Shown in pieces: positions 15,071-23,862 of a stretch of DNA of 64,000 nucleotides. Each line of letters begins with the position of its first letter. Position 1 is the first letter of the stretch. Source of the DNA: Rothia kristinae NBRC 15354 (lineage in GTDB: Bacteria > Actinomycetota > Actinomycetes > Actinomycetales > Micrococcaceae); NCBI RefSeq assembly GCF_001570865.1, contig NZ_BCSM01000002.1:124001-188000 (forward strand), read 5' to 3'. Position numbers and translations under genes: made by a program. The notes beneath the pieces were generated by a model that saw nothing but the letters and a program-made list of their open reading frames with translations, did no database searches and was not told where the DNA came from.

Positions 15071-16093
15071 ATGCGAGGAGTCGTCCTGCACGGCGCCGGA
15101 GACGTCCGGGTGCAGCAGCGCCCGGACCCGAGGATCGAGGACCCCAAGGACGCCGTCATCCGGATCGAAGCCGCCTGTGTGTGCGGTTCGGACCTGTGGC
15201 CCTACCGCGGGGACGACCCCGGTGAGGACCTGCCCATGGGCCACGAGTACGTGGGCGTCGTGGAGCAGGTCGGCGATGAGGTGAGCACCCTGACCCCGGG
15301 GGACTGGGTGGTCGGCTCCTTCGTCATCTCGGACAACACCTGCGAGATCTGCCGGGCCGGGTACCAGTCCCGGTGCGTGCACGCCGTGTTCGTGCACGGG
15401 GAGATCGGCACCCAGGCGGAGAGGGCCCGCATCCCGTGGGCCGACGGCACCCTCGTGCGTCTGCCAGGGGAGCCCGACGAGGACCTCATCCCGTCCCTGC
15501 TGGCGGCCTCCGACGTGCTGGGCACCGGGTGGTTCGCCGCCGACGCCGCCCAGGCCGGGCCGGGGAAGACGGTGGCCGTGGTCGGCGACGGCGCCGTCGG
15601 CCTGATGGGCGTGCTCGCGGCCCGTCAGCTCGGGGCCGAGCGGATCATCGCCATGTCCCGGCACGAAGACCGGCAGGCCCTGGCCCGCCGGTTCGGGGCC
15701 ACGGACGTCGTCGCCGAACGCGGGGACGACGGCGTGGCGCGGATCAAGGAGCTGACCGACGGGCTCGGCGCGCACAGCGTGATCGAGGCCGTGGGCAACC
15801 AGGGCTCGATGATGCAGGCCATCCGCAGCACCCGCCCCGGTGGGCACGTGGGGTACGTGGGGGTCTCCCACGACGTCCAGCTGCCGGGGGATGAGCTGTT
15901 CTTCGGCCTGATCCACCTGCACGGCGGGCCCGCCCCCGTGCGTCGGTTCCTGCCGGACCTGATCCGGCGGATCTGGGACCGGGAGATCGACCCGGGGAAG
16001 GTCTTCGACCGCGTCCTGCCGCTGGAGGAGGCCGCCGAGGCGTATCGGCTGATGGATCAGCGGGAGGCCGTGAAGGTCATGCTCCGCCCCTAG
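15071..16093 (+). CDS. Zinc-dependent alcohol dehydrogenase
   Basis: 340-aa medium-chain dehydrogenase/reductase. Catalytic zinc ligands are in CVCGSDLW (about 36-43) and GHEYVG (about 57-62). The structural-zinc loop is reduced: only the two cysteines of CEICRAGYQSRC plus its flanks remain (about 95-106). NAD(P) binds at VAVVGDGAVG (about 169-178). GAAGGAG precedes the ATG. It is downstream of the XRE regulator and cupin and probably co-regulated with them. The natural substrate is unknown. A family D hairpin follows the stop by 38 bp. Confidence 0.85.
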   Translation: MRGVVLHGAGDVRVQQRPDPRIEDPKDAVIRIEAACVCGSDLWPYRGDDPGEDLPMGHEYVGVVEQVGDEVSTLTPGDWVVGSFVISDNTCEICRAGYQSRCVHAVFVHGEIGTQAERARIPWADGTLVRLPGEPDEDLIPSLLAASDVLGTGWFAADAAQAGPGKTVAVVGDGAVGLMGVLAARQLGAERIIAMSRHEDRQALARRFGATDVVAERGDDGVARIKELTDGLGAHSVIEAVGNQGSMMQAIRSTRPGGHVGYVGVSHDVQLPGDELFFGLIHLHGGPAPVRRFLPDLIRRIWDREIDPGKVFDRVLPLEEAAEAYRLMDQREAVKVMLRP

Positions 16094-16130
16094 CCTTCTC
16101 CCCCTCTCCCTCTCCCACCCTCTCCCCTCC

Positions 16131-16200
16131 GCAAAACGGGACATGCTTCCCATATCTGGGCGCTACACGTCCCGATGTGGGAAGCATGTCCCGTTTTGCG
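16131..16200. repeat. Conserved intergenic hairpin, family D copy 2
   Basis: Arms GCAAAACGGGACATGCTTCC and its complement pair over about 25 bp with one mismatch. The loop GGGCGCTACACGTCCC matches that of the copy at 13463. It starts 38 bp after the dehydrogenase stop. Confidence 0.8.
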
Positions 16201-16246
16201 CCGGGAGGGGAGAGGAGGGCGCACAGCGGACTGATAGCGTTTTCCC

Positions 16247-17584
16247 ATGGGAGACGCATCACATCCGTACCTGGAGATCCTCGAGCGACGCACCGCACGG
16301 CGTCGGGAGACCGCCCAGCACCACCTCGCCCCGCACGACGGCGCCCCCGCGGCCGTCGTCGACGCCCTGGAGCGCGCCGTCGATGCCCAGGAGGGCGAGC
16401 TGACCGCCATCCTGCACGACCTGCACGAGCACCCGGAGACCGCCTTCCGGGAGCACCACGCCGCCGACGTCGTCGTGGGCCACCTGGCATCCCACGGGAT
16501 CGCGGCGCAGCGTCCCGCCCACGGGCTGGACACCGCCGTGCGCGCCGAGGTGCGCTCGCAGGACTTCGACCCGACGCGGGACCGCACCGTCGGCATCCTC
16601 GCGGAGTACGACGCGCTGCCGGAGATCGGGCACGGGTGCGGGCACAACGTCATCGCCGTGGCCGGGCTGGGGGCGTTCACCGCGCTCGCGGACCTGCTGC
16701 GCGCCGAGCCCCGCGCCTTCCGCGGGCGGGTGGTCTTCCTCGGCACCCCCGCGGAGGAGGGGCAGGCGGGCAAGGAGCTCATGGCCCGGGACGGCGCCTT
16801 CGACGATCTCGACGCCGCCGTGATGGTCCACTCCTACTTCACGGACACCGCGGACCAGGCGTGGCTGGGGCGCCGGGACTGCCGGGTGCGCTTCACCGGG
16901 CGGGCCGCCCACGCCTCCTCCCACCCGTTCCTGGGCCGCAACGCGCTGGATGCGGCGAGCCTGGCCTACCAGGGGATCGGGCTGCTGCGTCAGCAGACCC
17001 CGCCCACCGACCGCATCCACGCGGTGATCACCGAGGGCGGCAGCCAGCCGAACATCATCACGGAGTCCGCGCAGATGCTGCTGTATGTGCGCTCCCAGGA
17101 CCCGGAGACCCTGGCGGAGCTGTCCGCGCGGGTGGAGCAGGTGCTGCGCGGGGCCGCGATGATGGCCGGCGTCGAGGCGCAGGTGCGGTGGGATGAGGCG
17201 CCGGCGACCCTGCCGGTGCGCTCCAACGGGCCGCTCACGGATCGGTGGGTGCTGGCCCAGCGGCGTCGGGGGCGGGACCCGTACCCGGGCGGGACGGTCT
17301 CCGAGGTGCTGGCGGCCTCCACGGACTTCGGCAACGTCAGCCACCGGGTGCCGGGCATCCACCCGCTGATCCGGGTCTCGGCCGACGGGGTGGGGCTGCA
17401 CACCCGGGAGTTCGCCGCCGCCGCGGGCACCCCCGACGCCGAGCGGGCCGGGATGGACGGGGCCTTCGGCCTGGCCTGCGCCGCCCTGGACTTCCTGCAC
17501 GACGACGCCCTGGCCGCCGCGGTGCGCGAGGACTTCGAGCGGGCCGGCGGCTTCGCGACGGCGCAGGACTACTTCCGGTCGTGA
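16247..17584 (+). CDS. M20-family amidohydrolase
   Basis: 445-aa metallopeptidase-like hydrolase that removes acyl or aminoacyl groups from amino acids or small amides. LHEHPETAFREH (about 62-73), ILAEYDALPEIGHGCGHN (about 122-139) and GTPAEEGQAGKEL (about 167-179) are the M20D hallmark motifs. The dimerisation domain holds FTGRAAHASSHPFLGRNA (about 213-230). It resembles AbgB/hippurate-hydrolase-like proteins; substrate unknown. A family A hairpin follows 31 bp after the stop. Confidence 0.85.
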   Translation: MGDASHPYLEILERRTARRRETAQHHLAPHDGAPAAVVDALERAVDAQEGELTAILHDLHEHPETAFREHHAADVVVGHLASHGIAAQRPAHGLDTAVRAEVRSQDFDPTRDRTVGILAEYDALPEIGHGCGHNVIAVAGLGAFTALADLLRAEPRAFRGRVVFLGTPAEEGQAGKELMARDGAFDDLDAAVMVHSYFTDTADQAWLGRRDCRVRFTGRAAHASSHPFLGRNALDAASLAYQGIGLLRQQTPPTDRIHAVITEGGSQPNIITESAQMLLYVRSQDPETLAELSARVEQVLRGAAMMAGVEAQVRWDEAPATLPVRSNGPLTDRWVLAQRRRGRDPYPGGTVSEVLAASTDFGNVSHRVPGIHPLIRVSADGVGLHTREFAAAAGTPDAERAGMDGAFGLACAALDFLHDDALAAAVREDFERAGGFATAQDYFRS

Positions 17585-17614
17585 GCGCCCCCGCCCGTCG
17601 CCCATCACCTCGTC

Positions 17615-17677
17615 TCGGGACGGGTTCGTCGCTTCGGGACCGGAATATCCCGTCCCGAAGCGACGAACCCGTCCCGA
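17615..17677. repeat. Conserved intergenic hairpin, family A copy 2
   Basis: Arms TCGGGACGGGTTCGTCGCTT and its complement form a stem of about 28-30 bp around a GGAATAT loop. It lies 31 bp after the amidohydrolase stop and is almost identical to the copy at 19381. Confidence 0.8.
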
Positions 17678-17843
17678 ATCTCCTGTCGGGCGGGGCTGCC
17701 CACCGCTGCGTTGCGGGAGATGACCGCCGGCGTCGTCGTGTCCCCGGATGACGCGACCCTCGACGACGCCGCGACCGCCCGCGTAGCTTCGGGCCAGGCC
17801 CGCGATCGGCGGGCCACCCACTCGCGACGGAAACGGGGCACCC

Positions 17844-19346
17844 ATGATCCTCACCGGACTCGGCATCGGCATCCTCCTCGGCATCATCATGCAGCGCGGC
17901 CGCTTCTGCGTCACCGGGATGCTCCGGGACATCTTCCTGCAGCGCTCGTGGCGCGGGTTCACCGCCCTGCTCGTGGTGATCTCCGTGCACGGGCTGGGCC
18001 TGGCACTCCTCACCGCCACCGGGGCGATCACCCCCGAGTACCCGGCCTTCGCCCCGGCGGCCGTGGTGATCGGCGGACTCGTCTTCGGCCTCGGCATCGT
18101 CCTGGCCGGCGGCTGCGCCTCCGGCACCTGGTACCGCTCCGGGGAGGGGCTGGTGGGCTCCTGGGTCGCGCTGGCCCTGTACGCCACCTCCGCGGCCGTG
18201 ATGAAGTCCGGTCCGCTGAGCGGCTTCACCACCTGGATGAAGTCCGGGACCACGGGGCTGACCACCATCCCGGAGGCCCTCGGCCTGCCCGCCTGGGTCT
18301 TCGCCGTCGGTCTGGCCGTGATCACGGCGCTCGCGGTGGCCCGCTACCGCCGGGCCGACGCCGCCCGGCCCCGTCCCGCGCGCCTGGACGGGCGCCCGAC
18401 GTGGCAGCGCCCGCTGGGACTGTGGAGCGCCGGGATCCTGGTGGGGCTGCTCGGCGTCATCGCCTGGCCGCTGTCCGCCGCGACGGGACGCAACGACGGT
18501 CTCGGCATCACCACGCCGTCGTCCAACCTCATGGGGTTCCTCATCACCGGGGAGCCGCAGAAGCTGGACTGGGGCGTGCTGTTGGTGCTCGGCCTGCTCG
18601 CGGGTTCGTTCCTCGCGGCCAAGGCCACTGGGGAGTTCCGGGTGCGGGTGCCCGACGCCCAGACCACCGTCCGCGCGGCGGCCGGCGGCGTGCTGATGGG
18701 CGTGGGCGCCTCCTTGGCCGGCGGCTGCACCGTCGGTAATGGCATGGTGCAGACCGGCCTGTTCACCGTGCAGGGTTGGGTCGCGCTGGTCTTCATCGCC
18801 CTGGGCGTCGGCCTGGGCGCCAAGCTGTGGCTGGCCCCGGTGCGCGACCGGCCCGCCGCCACCGGGGCCGGCGCCGGGTCTGAGGCTGAGGGCACCTACA
18901 CCACCGCGCAGAGCCTGGATCAGGCCCTGCCGGAGGAGGACCGGGAGGCGACGTCGGCGGGGTCCGTCCCCGCTGCCCCCGCCGGGCCCTCCGTCGGCGC
19001 TCCCGCCGCCGCGTCGACCGTGTTCGCGGGGATCGCGATGGCCCCGGGCGGCGTCGGGGTGCTGCAGCGGCTCGAGGAGAAGGAGCAGGTGCGCGACCTC
19101 GGTGACGGCCGCTACGCCCTGGACTCCCTCGGCGCGGTCTGCCCCTTCCCGCTGCTGCAGGCCCAGCGGGTCATGGGTGAACTGTCCGCCGGTGACAGGC
19201 TGGTCATCGACTTCGACTGCACCCAGGCCACCGACGCCATCCCCCAGTGGGCCGCCAAGGACGGGCACGCCGTGGAGGACTTCCGCGAGACGGGCTCGGC
19301 GAGCTGGCAGATCACCCTGCGCAAGGGCGGGGCCGCCCGGGCCTGA
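17844..19346 (+). CDS. YeeE/YedE (TsuA-like) thiosulfate permease fused to a TusA domain
   Basis: 500-aa fusion. Residues 1 to about 330 are a YeeE/YedE membrane domain with about nine helices; the three functional cysteines of TsuA-type thiosulfate importers are at C22 (GRFCVTG), C91 (AGGCASG) and C295 (AGGCTVG). An Ala/Pro/Glu linker (about 335-400) leads to a TusA-like sulfur carrier domain with catalytic CPFP at C433. Thiosulfate would be imported and its sulfur handed to the attached carrier. In many bacteria TsuA and a TusA-like TsuB are separate neighbouring genes. No other sulfur gene is adjacent. A family A hairpin lies on each side of the gene. Confidence 0.88.
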   Translation: MILTGLGIGILLGIIMQRGRFCVTGMLRDIFLQRSWRGFTALLVVISVHGLGLALLTATGAITPEYPAFAPAAVVIGGLVFGLGIVLAGGCASGTWYRSGEGLVGSWVALALYATSAAVMKSGPLSGFTTWMKSGTTGLTTIPEALGLPAWVFAVGLAVITALAVARYRRADAARPRPARLDGRPTWQRPLGLWSAGILVGLLGVIAWPLSAATGRNDGLGITTPSSNLMGFLITGEPQKLDWGVLLVLGLLAGSFLAAKATGEFRVRVPDAQTTVRAAAGGVLMGVGASLAGGCTVGNGMVQTGLFTVQGWVALVFIALGVGLGAKLWLAPVRDRPAATGAGAGSEAEGTYTTAQSLDQALPEEDREATSAGSVPAAPAGPSVGAPAAASTVFAGIAMAPGGVGVLQRLEEKEQVRDLGDGRYALDSLGAVCPFPLLQAQRVMGELSAGDRLVIDFDCTQATDAIPQWAAKDGHAVEDFRETGSASWQITLRKGGAARA

Positions 19347-19380
19347 GCTCTCAGCCCTGTTCTCCCATCTCTCCGATCGA

Positions 19381-19445
19381 TTCGGGACGGGTTCGTCGCT
19401 TCGGGACCGGAATATCCCGTCCCGAAGCGGCGAACCCGTCCCGAA
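19381..19445. repeat. Conserved intergenic hairpin, family A copy 3
   Basis: Arms TTCGGGACGGGTTCGTCGCT and complement, with one base change (GCGGCGAA for GCGACGAA in the right arm) relative to copy 2. It starts 35 bp after the TsuA-TusA stop. Confidence 0.8.
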
Positions 19446-19485
19446 TCTGGTTCCCAGGGGTGATGGCCTGTGGTGCAATGGGCCC

Positions 19486-20229
19486 ATGAGCGACACCGCC
19501 CGCCGCCGCCTTCCGTTCCTGACCTGCGGCCTCATGGTGCTCACGGTCGCGGTGCTTGCGGGAATGCTGCCCATGGTCGGTCCGGAAAGCTGCGGCATCC
19601 ACGATGCGGCGTGCTCGGAGGCCGGGGTCGCGCGTCGTCGGGCGGTCACGGCGGGCCTGGGGATCGCCTGCCTGGCCTGGGCCGGGAGCGTGCTGTGGGT
19701 GGGTCTGGCGCTGTCCGCCGCGTCGTCGCCGTCGACGCCGGGCGGCGGGGGTTCCGGACGGGTCGGGGCCGGGATCTGGGGGCCGGGGGCGCTGATGCTG
19801 CTGGCGCTGATCGTGCTGGCGGTGTGGGTCGTGCAGATGGCGGTGCCCTTCGACCTCCTGTACTCGGTGACCTTCCTGCTCGGGGTGGGGATGCAGCTGG
19901 TCGCGGCTCGCTCCTGGTGGCGCGCGGGTGTTCCGGCTCGTCCCGCCTGGCTGATCGGTGTGCTCCTGCCGATCGCCGTGATCTTCGGTGGCCACTGGCT
20001 GCTGGGCGCGGTGCCCATGGCGTGGTTGGGACTGGGGATCTTCGGGTCCTCCACGGCGCTGGCCCTGGCGTGGCTGGGCTTCGCCTGCGGCATCGCGGTG
20101 CTCCTGTGGCAGCTGGTCGCCGGGCAGTTGGGTGACGCCTCAGCGCGGAGTTCCCGGGGCGCCACCGCGCGCTGGATCCTCGGAGGCGCACTGCTCGGCA
20201 TCGGGGTGCTGGTGTCCGGGATCGGGTGA
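19486..20229 (+). CDS. Membrane protein of unknown function
   Basis: 247 aa with about six hydrophobic segments (near residues 11-30, 53-77, 99-121, 123-139, 155-175, 180-210, last near 230-246). A Gly/Ser-rich loop lies near 80-95. Two cysteines (about 36 and 43) sit in the first extracytoplasmic loop and could form a disulfide. No family is recognised. It converges with the acyltransferase gene; the stops are 32 bp apart and no strong hairpin lies between them. Confidence 0.65.
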   Translation: MSDTARRRLPFLTCGLMVLTVAVLAGMLPMVGPESCGIHDAACSEAGVARRRAVTAGLGIACLAWAGSVLWVGLALSAASSPSTPGGGGSGRVGAGIWGPGALMLLALIVLAVWVVQMAVPFDLLYSVTFLLGVGMQLVAARSWWRAGVPARPAWLIGVLLPIAVIFGGHWLLGAVPMAWLGLGIFGSSTALALAWLGFACGIAVLLWQLVAGQLGDASARSSRGATARWILGGALLGIGVLVSGIG

Positions 20230-20261
20230 ACCGGGCGGGTCGCAAGCTCAGGCCCGGCGGG

Positions 20262-22217
20262 TCACTGCCCGAGCCCGCGCACGAACTCCCCCAGCAGCGT
20301 CGCCGCGCGCGGCAGGGCGGCCAGGAACTCCTCCGGGGCGTCGGCGGTGTCCCGGTGCCAGGTCAGGCAGTACTCGATGGCCTCCGGGTGCGGGGTGTAG
20401 CTGATGCCGAAGCCCTCCGGGACGGTGGGCGCGAAGGCGTAGCGCACGATCTGCTGCGCCCCGCCGATCGAGGTGGTGGACAGGAAGTCGGTCGTCGCCG
20501 CGGCCACCCCCGGGTCCTCCAGGAACGCCCGCGCCGGGGCGTCGACATCACGGCCCTCCGCGGCGATGCGCCGCAGCCCCAGCAGGTGCCGGTCCACGCC
20601 CTCCCCGCGCTTGCAGGCCTTGACCCAGGAGCGATGAGCTTCCAGCGCCTCGGAGAACATGTCGAGTGCGGCATCTTCACTGATCAGAGCGTGGGCGAAG
20701 GCCACGGCCTCCGGCGTCACCGGCCGCAGGCACTCGGTGCGCCCGGCCCGATACTCTCGCATGTCCACGGCTTCATATACGGCGCGCGTGCGGCTGTAGG
20801 CCAGCTGCTGGGCAACGGTGAGGATCAACTGGGAGACCGCATCGACGCTGAGCTTCAGCGGCAGTCCCTCCGCCGGCGGTCGCGGGACGCGAACGATGGC
20901 TGTCTTCAGCTCCCGCGCCCGTTCGCGCCCGCGGGCGAAGCCGTCCCGGATCGTCGCGCAGGCGGCGTCGGGCCAGTGCCACACCAGCTCCGCCGGCCCC
21001 TGGACCGAGTCCCGGGTCGCGGTCTCCTCCGGCCGGTTCTCCCCAGCCGCGGCCCGCTCGACGCACCGCCCGGCCTCGGCCGGGGCCGAGCCGGAGACCA
21101 CCCGGGAGGACCCGCCCGCGTCCTCCGCTGCCTCCTGCATCCGTTGGATCGCGGCGACCAGGGTGGCCCCGTCCACGGTGGAGTGCTCGGCGTGCAGGCA
21201 CAGCCAGTCATCGCGCAGGCCGATCTCGTAGCTGATCGGGCGGAGCGCCCACACCCGGGAGGGTTCGAAGGCCAGGCGCCGCAGGTGCTCCGCATCCTCC
21301 AGCACCTCGTCCGTGAGGGTCGCCGTGAAGAGCAGATCCCGCAGACGCGCATACGTCGCGGCGTTGCGCGGATCCTGCAGGGCCTCTGCCAGCAGCGGGG
21401 CCAGCTCGCCGCTGCCCAGGGCCGAGGCCGCCGCGAACGGCAGCGCCCCGGGAGCGATGACGGAGACCCGGCTTCCCGGGGCCTCCTGGTCCTGCTCGGT
21501 CTTCCGCGCCGCTGCCCGCAGCACCGCCCGCAGCGACTCGGTGAGGGTGGAGACCGGCAGGGGCGCGCCGTCGTCGTCCGCGACGGGCACCGCGTAGAGC
21601 CGGCCGACCCGGAACACCCCGATCTCCCGGTGCGCGGCCCCCGCGCGCGGCGCCAGGATCTCATCAACCCCCGGTCGCGGATGCCGCAGCCCGCCGGCAA
21701 GACATTCCCACTGGGTCATATCCACGGGGTTGCCGCGGGGATCCGTCTCCTGGGGGGTCTGCCCGCGAGCCTGGGTCAGGTGCACGGCCGCGGCCCGGTG
21801 GATGAACCGCGCCGCCCGCCCGACGTCGGGAGCCCCGTCCGTCCGCCCCGGATCGGCATCCCCCGACCCCATATCCTCCGCGTCCGCGTCCGTCGGCTCC
21901 CCGCACGTCGAATCCAGGAAGCTCGGGTTGATCTGGAAGGCCACGTTGGTGCTCAGCGGCAGCGGCTCGCGCACCGCGAGGTAGTCGCGCAGCCACCACG
22001 CGGACAGCCAGCTGCGACCGGCCGACGCCTCCCGGGTCGCTCGCTGCCGCAGCCGCTCCTGCAGGGCGGGACCGGGGCCCGCGAGGAAGGCCCGGGCCGC
22101 CGCCTCGGTCGCGCGCAGGGTTGGGGCGTCGACGACGGCGCCCACCGCCCGCACCACCGCCTCCACCGTGTGCTCCAAGGGAGGGACGGGCAGGGGCTTC
22201 GGCGCGGCGGTGCTCAT
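20262..22217 (-). CDS. Choline/carnitine O-acyltransferase family protein
   Basis: 651-aa homologue of carnitine/choline acyltransferases, which move acyl groups between CoA and an amino alcohol. The catalytic-histidine region reads CLHAEHSTVDG with His at about 345, matching the eukaryotic pattern. Also visible are SAWWLRDYLAVREPLPL (early), a YTAVD-like segment near AVYEAVDMREYRAGRTECLRP (about 480-500) and FGISYTPHPEAIEYC near the end, which resembles the family C-terminal motif. The start is the ATG at 22217 just after a family B hairpin; the longer open frame upstream runs through that hairpin and another gene and is rejected. Such enzymes are uncommon in bacteria. The substrate is unknown. 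Confidence 0.82.
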   Translation of the reverse strand: MSTAAPKPLPVPPLEHTVEAVVRAVGAVVDAPTLRATEAAARAFLAGPGPALQERLRQRATREASAGRSWLSAWWLRDYLAVREPLPLSTNVAFQINPSFLDSTCGEPTDADAEDMGSGDADPGRTDGAPDVGRAARFIHRAAAVHLTQARGQTPQETDPRGNPVDMTQWECLAGGLRHPRPGVDEILAPRAGAAHREIGVFRVGRLYAVPVADDDGAPLPVSTLTESLRAVLRAAARKTEQDQEAPGSRVSVIAPGALPFAAASALGSGELAPLLAEALQDPRNAATYARLRDLLFTATLTDEVLEDAEHLRRLAFEPSRVWALRPISYEIGLRDDWLCLHAEHSTVDGATLVAAIQRMQEAAEDAGGSSRVVSGSAPAEAGRCVERAAAGENRPEETATRDSVQGPAELVWHWPDAACATIRDGFARGRERARELKTAIVRVPRPPAEGLPLKLSVDAVSQLILTVAQQLAYSRTRAVYEAVDMREYRAGRTECLRPVTPEAVAFAHALISEDAALDMFSEALEAHRSWVKACKRGEGVDRHLLGLRRIAAEGRDVDAPARAFLEDPGVAAATTDFLSTTSIGGAQQIVRYAFAPTVPEGFGISYTPHPEAIEYCLTWHRDTADAPEEFLAALPRAATLLGEFVRGLGQ

Positions 22218-22268
22218 CCCCTCATCTTCTCGCACCCTCGGCCCGGCTGTGCCGGCCCCACTCAGCAG

Positions 22269-22335
22269 GTTTGGGAGGGGCTTCGACGTTCGGGAGTGTT
22301 CTCTGCGCTCCCAAACGTCGAAACCGCTCCCAAAC
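22269..22335. repeat. Conserved intergenic hairpin, family B copy 2
   Basis: Arms TTTGGGAGGGGCTTCGACGT and CGTCGAAACCGCTCCCAAAC with inner GGGAG/CTCCC and loop TGTTCTCTGCG. It lies 35 bp beyond the stop of the minus-strand acetyltransferase and before the acyltransferase start. Confidence 0.78.
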
Positions 22336-22369
22336 CGTCCACAGCCGCAGCCGCAGCCGCACCCGCCCC

Positions 22370-22864
22370 TCAGTCCAGGGTCAGCTGCAGGAACGCCAGG
22401 TCCAGCCACCGGTCGAATTTGCGCCCCACTTGTGGCAGCAGCCCCACCCGGGTGAAGCCGAGCCGCTCGTGCAGGCGGATGGATCCGGTGTTCCCGGCGT
22501 CGATCCCGGCGACCATCACGTGCATGCCCCGCGCGCGGGCCGCGTCGATCAGCTCTTCCATCAGCGCCCGGCCGATGCCGCCGCCCCGGGCGTCCCGGTG
22601 CACGTACACCGAGTGCTCCACCGTGCGCGCGTACCCGTCGAAATCCCGCCACGGCCCGTAGGTCGCGTAGCCGAGGACGGCGTCGTCCTCATCCACCGCG
22701 ACCAGCACCGGCTGGCCGGCCTCCCGGTGCCGGGCGAGCCATCTCAGCCGGTCGGCGTCGTCCACCGTCGCGTCGTTCCAGATGGCGGTGGTGTTCTCCA
22801 CGGCATCGTTGTAGATCCCGGTGATGGCGGGGACATCGCGGTGCTCGGCGGTTCGGATGCGCAT
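22370..22864 (-). CDS. GNAT N-acetyltransferase, phosphinothricin-acetyltransferase-like
   Basis: 164-aa acetyl-CoA-dependent N-acetyltransferase. The family start (IRTAEHRDVPAITGIYNDAV), YGPWRDFDGYARTVEHSVYV, the acetyl-CoA loop RGGGIGRALM (about 91-100) and the C-terminal LGFTRVGLLPQVGRKFDRW segment match the PAT/YncA group. These acetylate amino groups of small molecules, such as phosphinothricin or methionine sulfoximine; the natural substrate here is unknown. It is divergent from the aldo-keto reductase, start to start 93 bp apart. Confidence 0.85.
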   Translation of the reverse strand: MRIRTAEHRDVPAITGIYNDAVENTTAIWNDATVDDADRLRWLARHREAGQPVLVAVDEDDAVLGYATYGPWRDFDGYARTVEHSVYVHRDARGGGIGRALMEELIDAARARGMHVMVAGIDAGNTGSIRLHERLGFTRVGLLPQVGRKFDRWLDLAFLQLTLD

Positions 22865-22956
22865 GGGGTCAGGGTAGCGGGCCGGGGAAGCGCGATCGCG
22901 AGACAGGTACTGACAGTCCCTGGCTGAGACTCGGGATCAGGGGTCAGGGTGGGGGC

Positions 22957-23862
22957 ATGACCGAGAAGCTCACCGCAGACAGCACCTTCACCCTGAACAA
23001 CGGCGTCGAGATGCCCGTGATCGGGCTGGGCGTGTACCAGTCCTCCCCGGAGGACACCGCCGACGCCGTGCGCACCGCCCTGGAGACCGGCTACCGCCTG
23101 GTGGACACCGCGGCCGCCTACGGCAACGAGAAGCAGGTTGGGCAGGGCCTGCGCGCCTCCGGGATCTCCCGCGAGGAGGTGTTCCTGGAGACGAAAGTCT
23201 GGATCTCCGACTACGGCTACGACCAGACCCGCCACGCCTTCGAGAAGGCCGTCGGCAAGCTCGAGGTGGACCAGCTGGACCTGCTGATCCTGCACCAGGC
23301 CCTGCCCTCCGAGTTCGAGCGGACCCTGGACGCCTACCGCGCCCTGGAGTCCCTCCTGTCCGAGGGGAAGGTCCGGGCGATCGGCGTCTCCAACATCATG
23401 GTTCCGCACCTGGAGCGCCTGCTGGCCGAGACCGACGTCGTGCCGGCCGTGAACCAGATCGAATCCCACCCGTACTTCCGCCAGGCGGACCTGCAGGCCT
23501 TCCACCGCGAGCACGGGATCCTCACCCAGGCGTGGTCGCCCATCGGCGGCATCACCAGCTACCGCGGCATCGACGGCAGGCAGACCTCCACCCTCACGGA
23601 TCCGGTGATCACCGGCATCGCCGAGGAGCACGGCAAGTCCCCTGCGCAGGTCATGCTGCGCTGGCACCTGCAGCACGGGGTGCAGGTGATCCCCAAGTCC
23701 GTGCACGAGCACCGCATCCGGGAGAACCTGGACGTCTTCGACGTCGAGCTGTCCGAGGAGGAGATGGCCCGCATCGACGCCCTCGACGGCGGGGTGCGCG
23801 GCGGTCCCGAGCCGGAGGAGATCACCCTGGAGTCCTTCGGCATGGACATCCCGGAGGCGTAG
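22957..23862 (+). CDS. Aldo/keto reductase
   Basis: 301-aa NADPH-dependent oxidoreductase with a TIM barrel. The catalytic tetrad is visible: Asp in LVDTAAAYGNE with Tyr (about 48-58), Lys in ETKVW (about 78) and His in LILHQ (about 111-115). The cofactor-site IPKSVHEHRIREN lies near residue 247. The closest group is 2,5-diketo-gluconate-reductase-like enzymes; substrate unknown. The start is the ATG at 22957. It is followed by a family B hairpin 52 bp downstream. Confidence 0.88.
   Translation: MTEKLTADSTFTLNNGVEMPVIGLGVYQSSPEDTADAVRTALETGYRLVDTAAAYGNEKQVGQGLRASGISREEVFLETKVWISDYGYDQTRHAFEKAVGKLEVDQLDLLILHQALPSEFERTLDAYRALESLLSEGKVRAIGVSNIMVPHLERLLAETDVVPAVNQIESHPYFRQADLQAFHREHGILTQAWSPIGGITSYRGIDGRQTSTLTDPVITGIAEEHGKSPAQVMLRWHLQHGVQVIPKSVHEHRIRENLDVFDVELSEEEMARIDALDGGVRGGPEPEEITLESFGMDIPEA

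Noticed and set aside
17615-19445. The two family A hairpins as ends of a mobile unit carrying the TsuA-TusA gene
   Set aside because: A third copy (6238) and ten related hairpins follow unrelated genes at the same distance from stop codons, so the flanking position is explained by the general 3'-end pattern.
20226-22661. An 811-codon open frame on the plus strand opposite the carnitine acyltransferase
   Set aside because: It is the antisense shadow of a real gene: composition is Arg/Gly/Pro-rich, no domain is visible, and the minus-strand protein has clear catalytic motifs.
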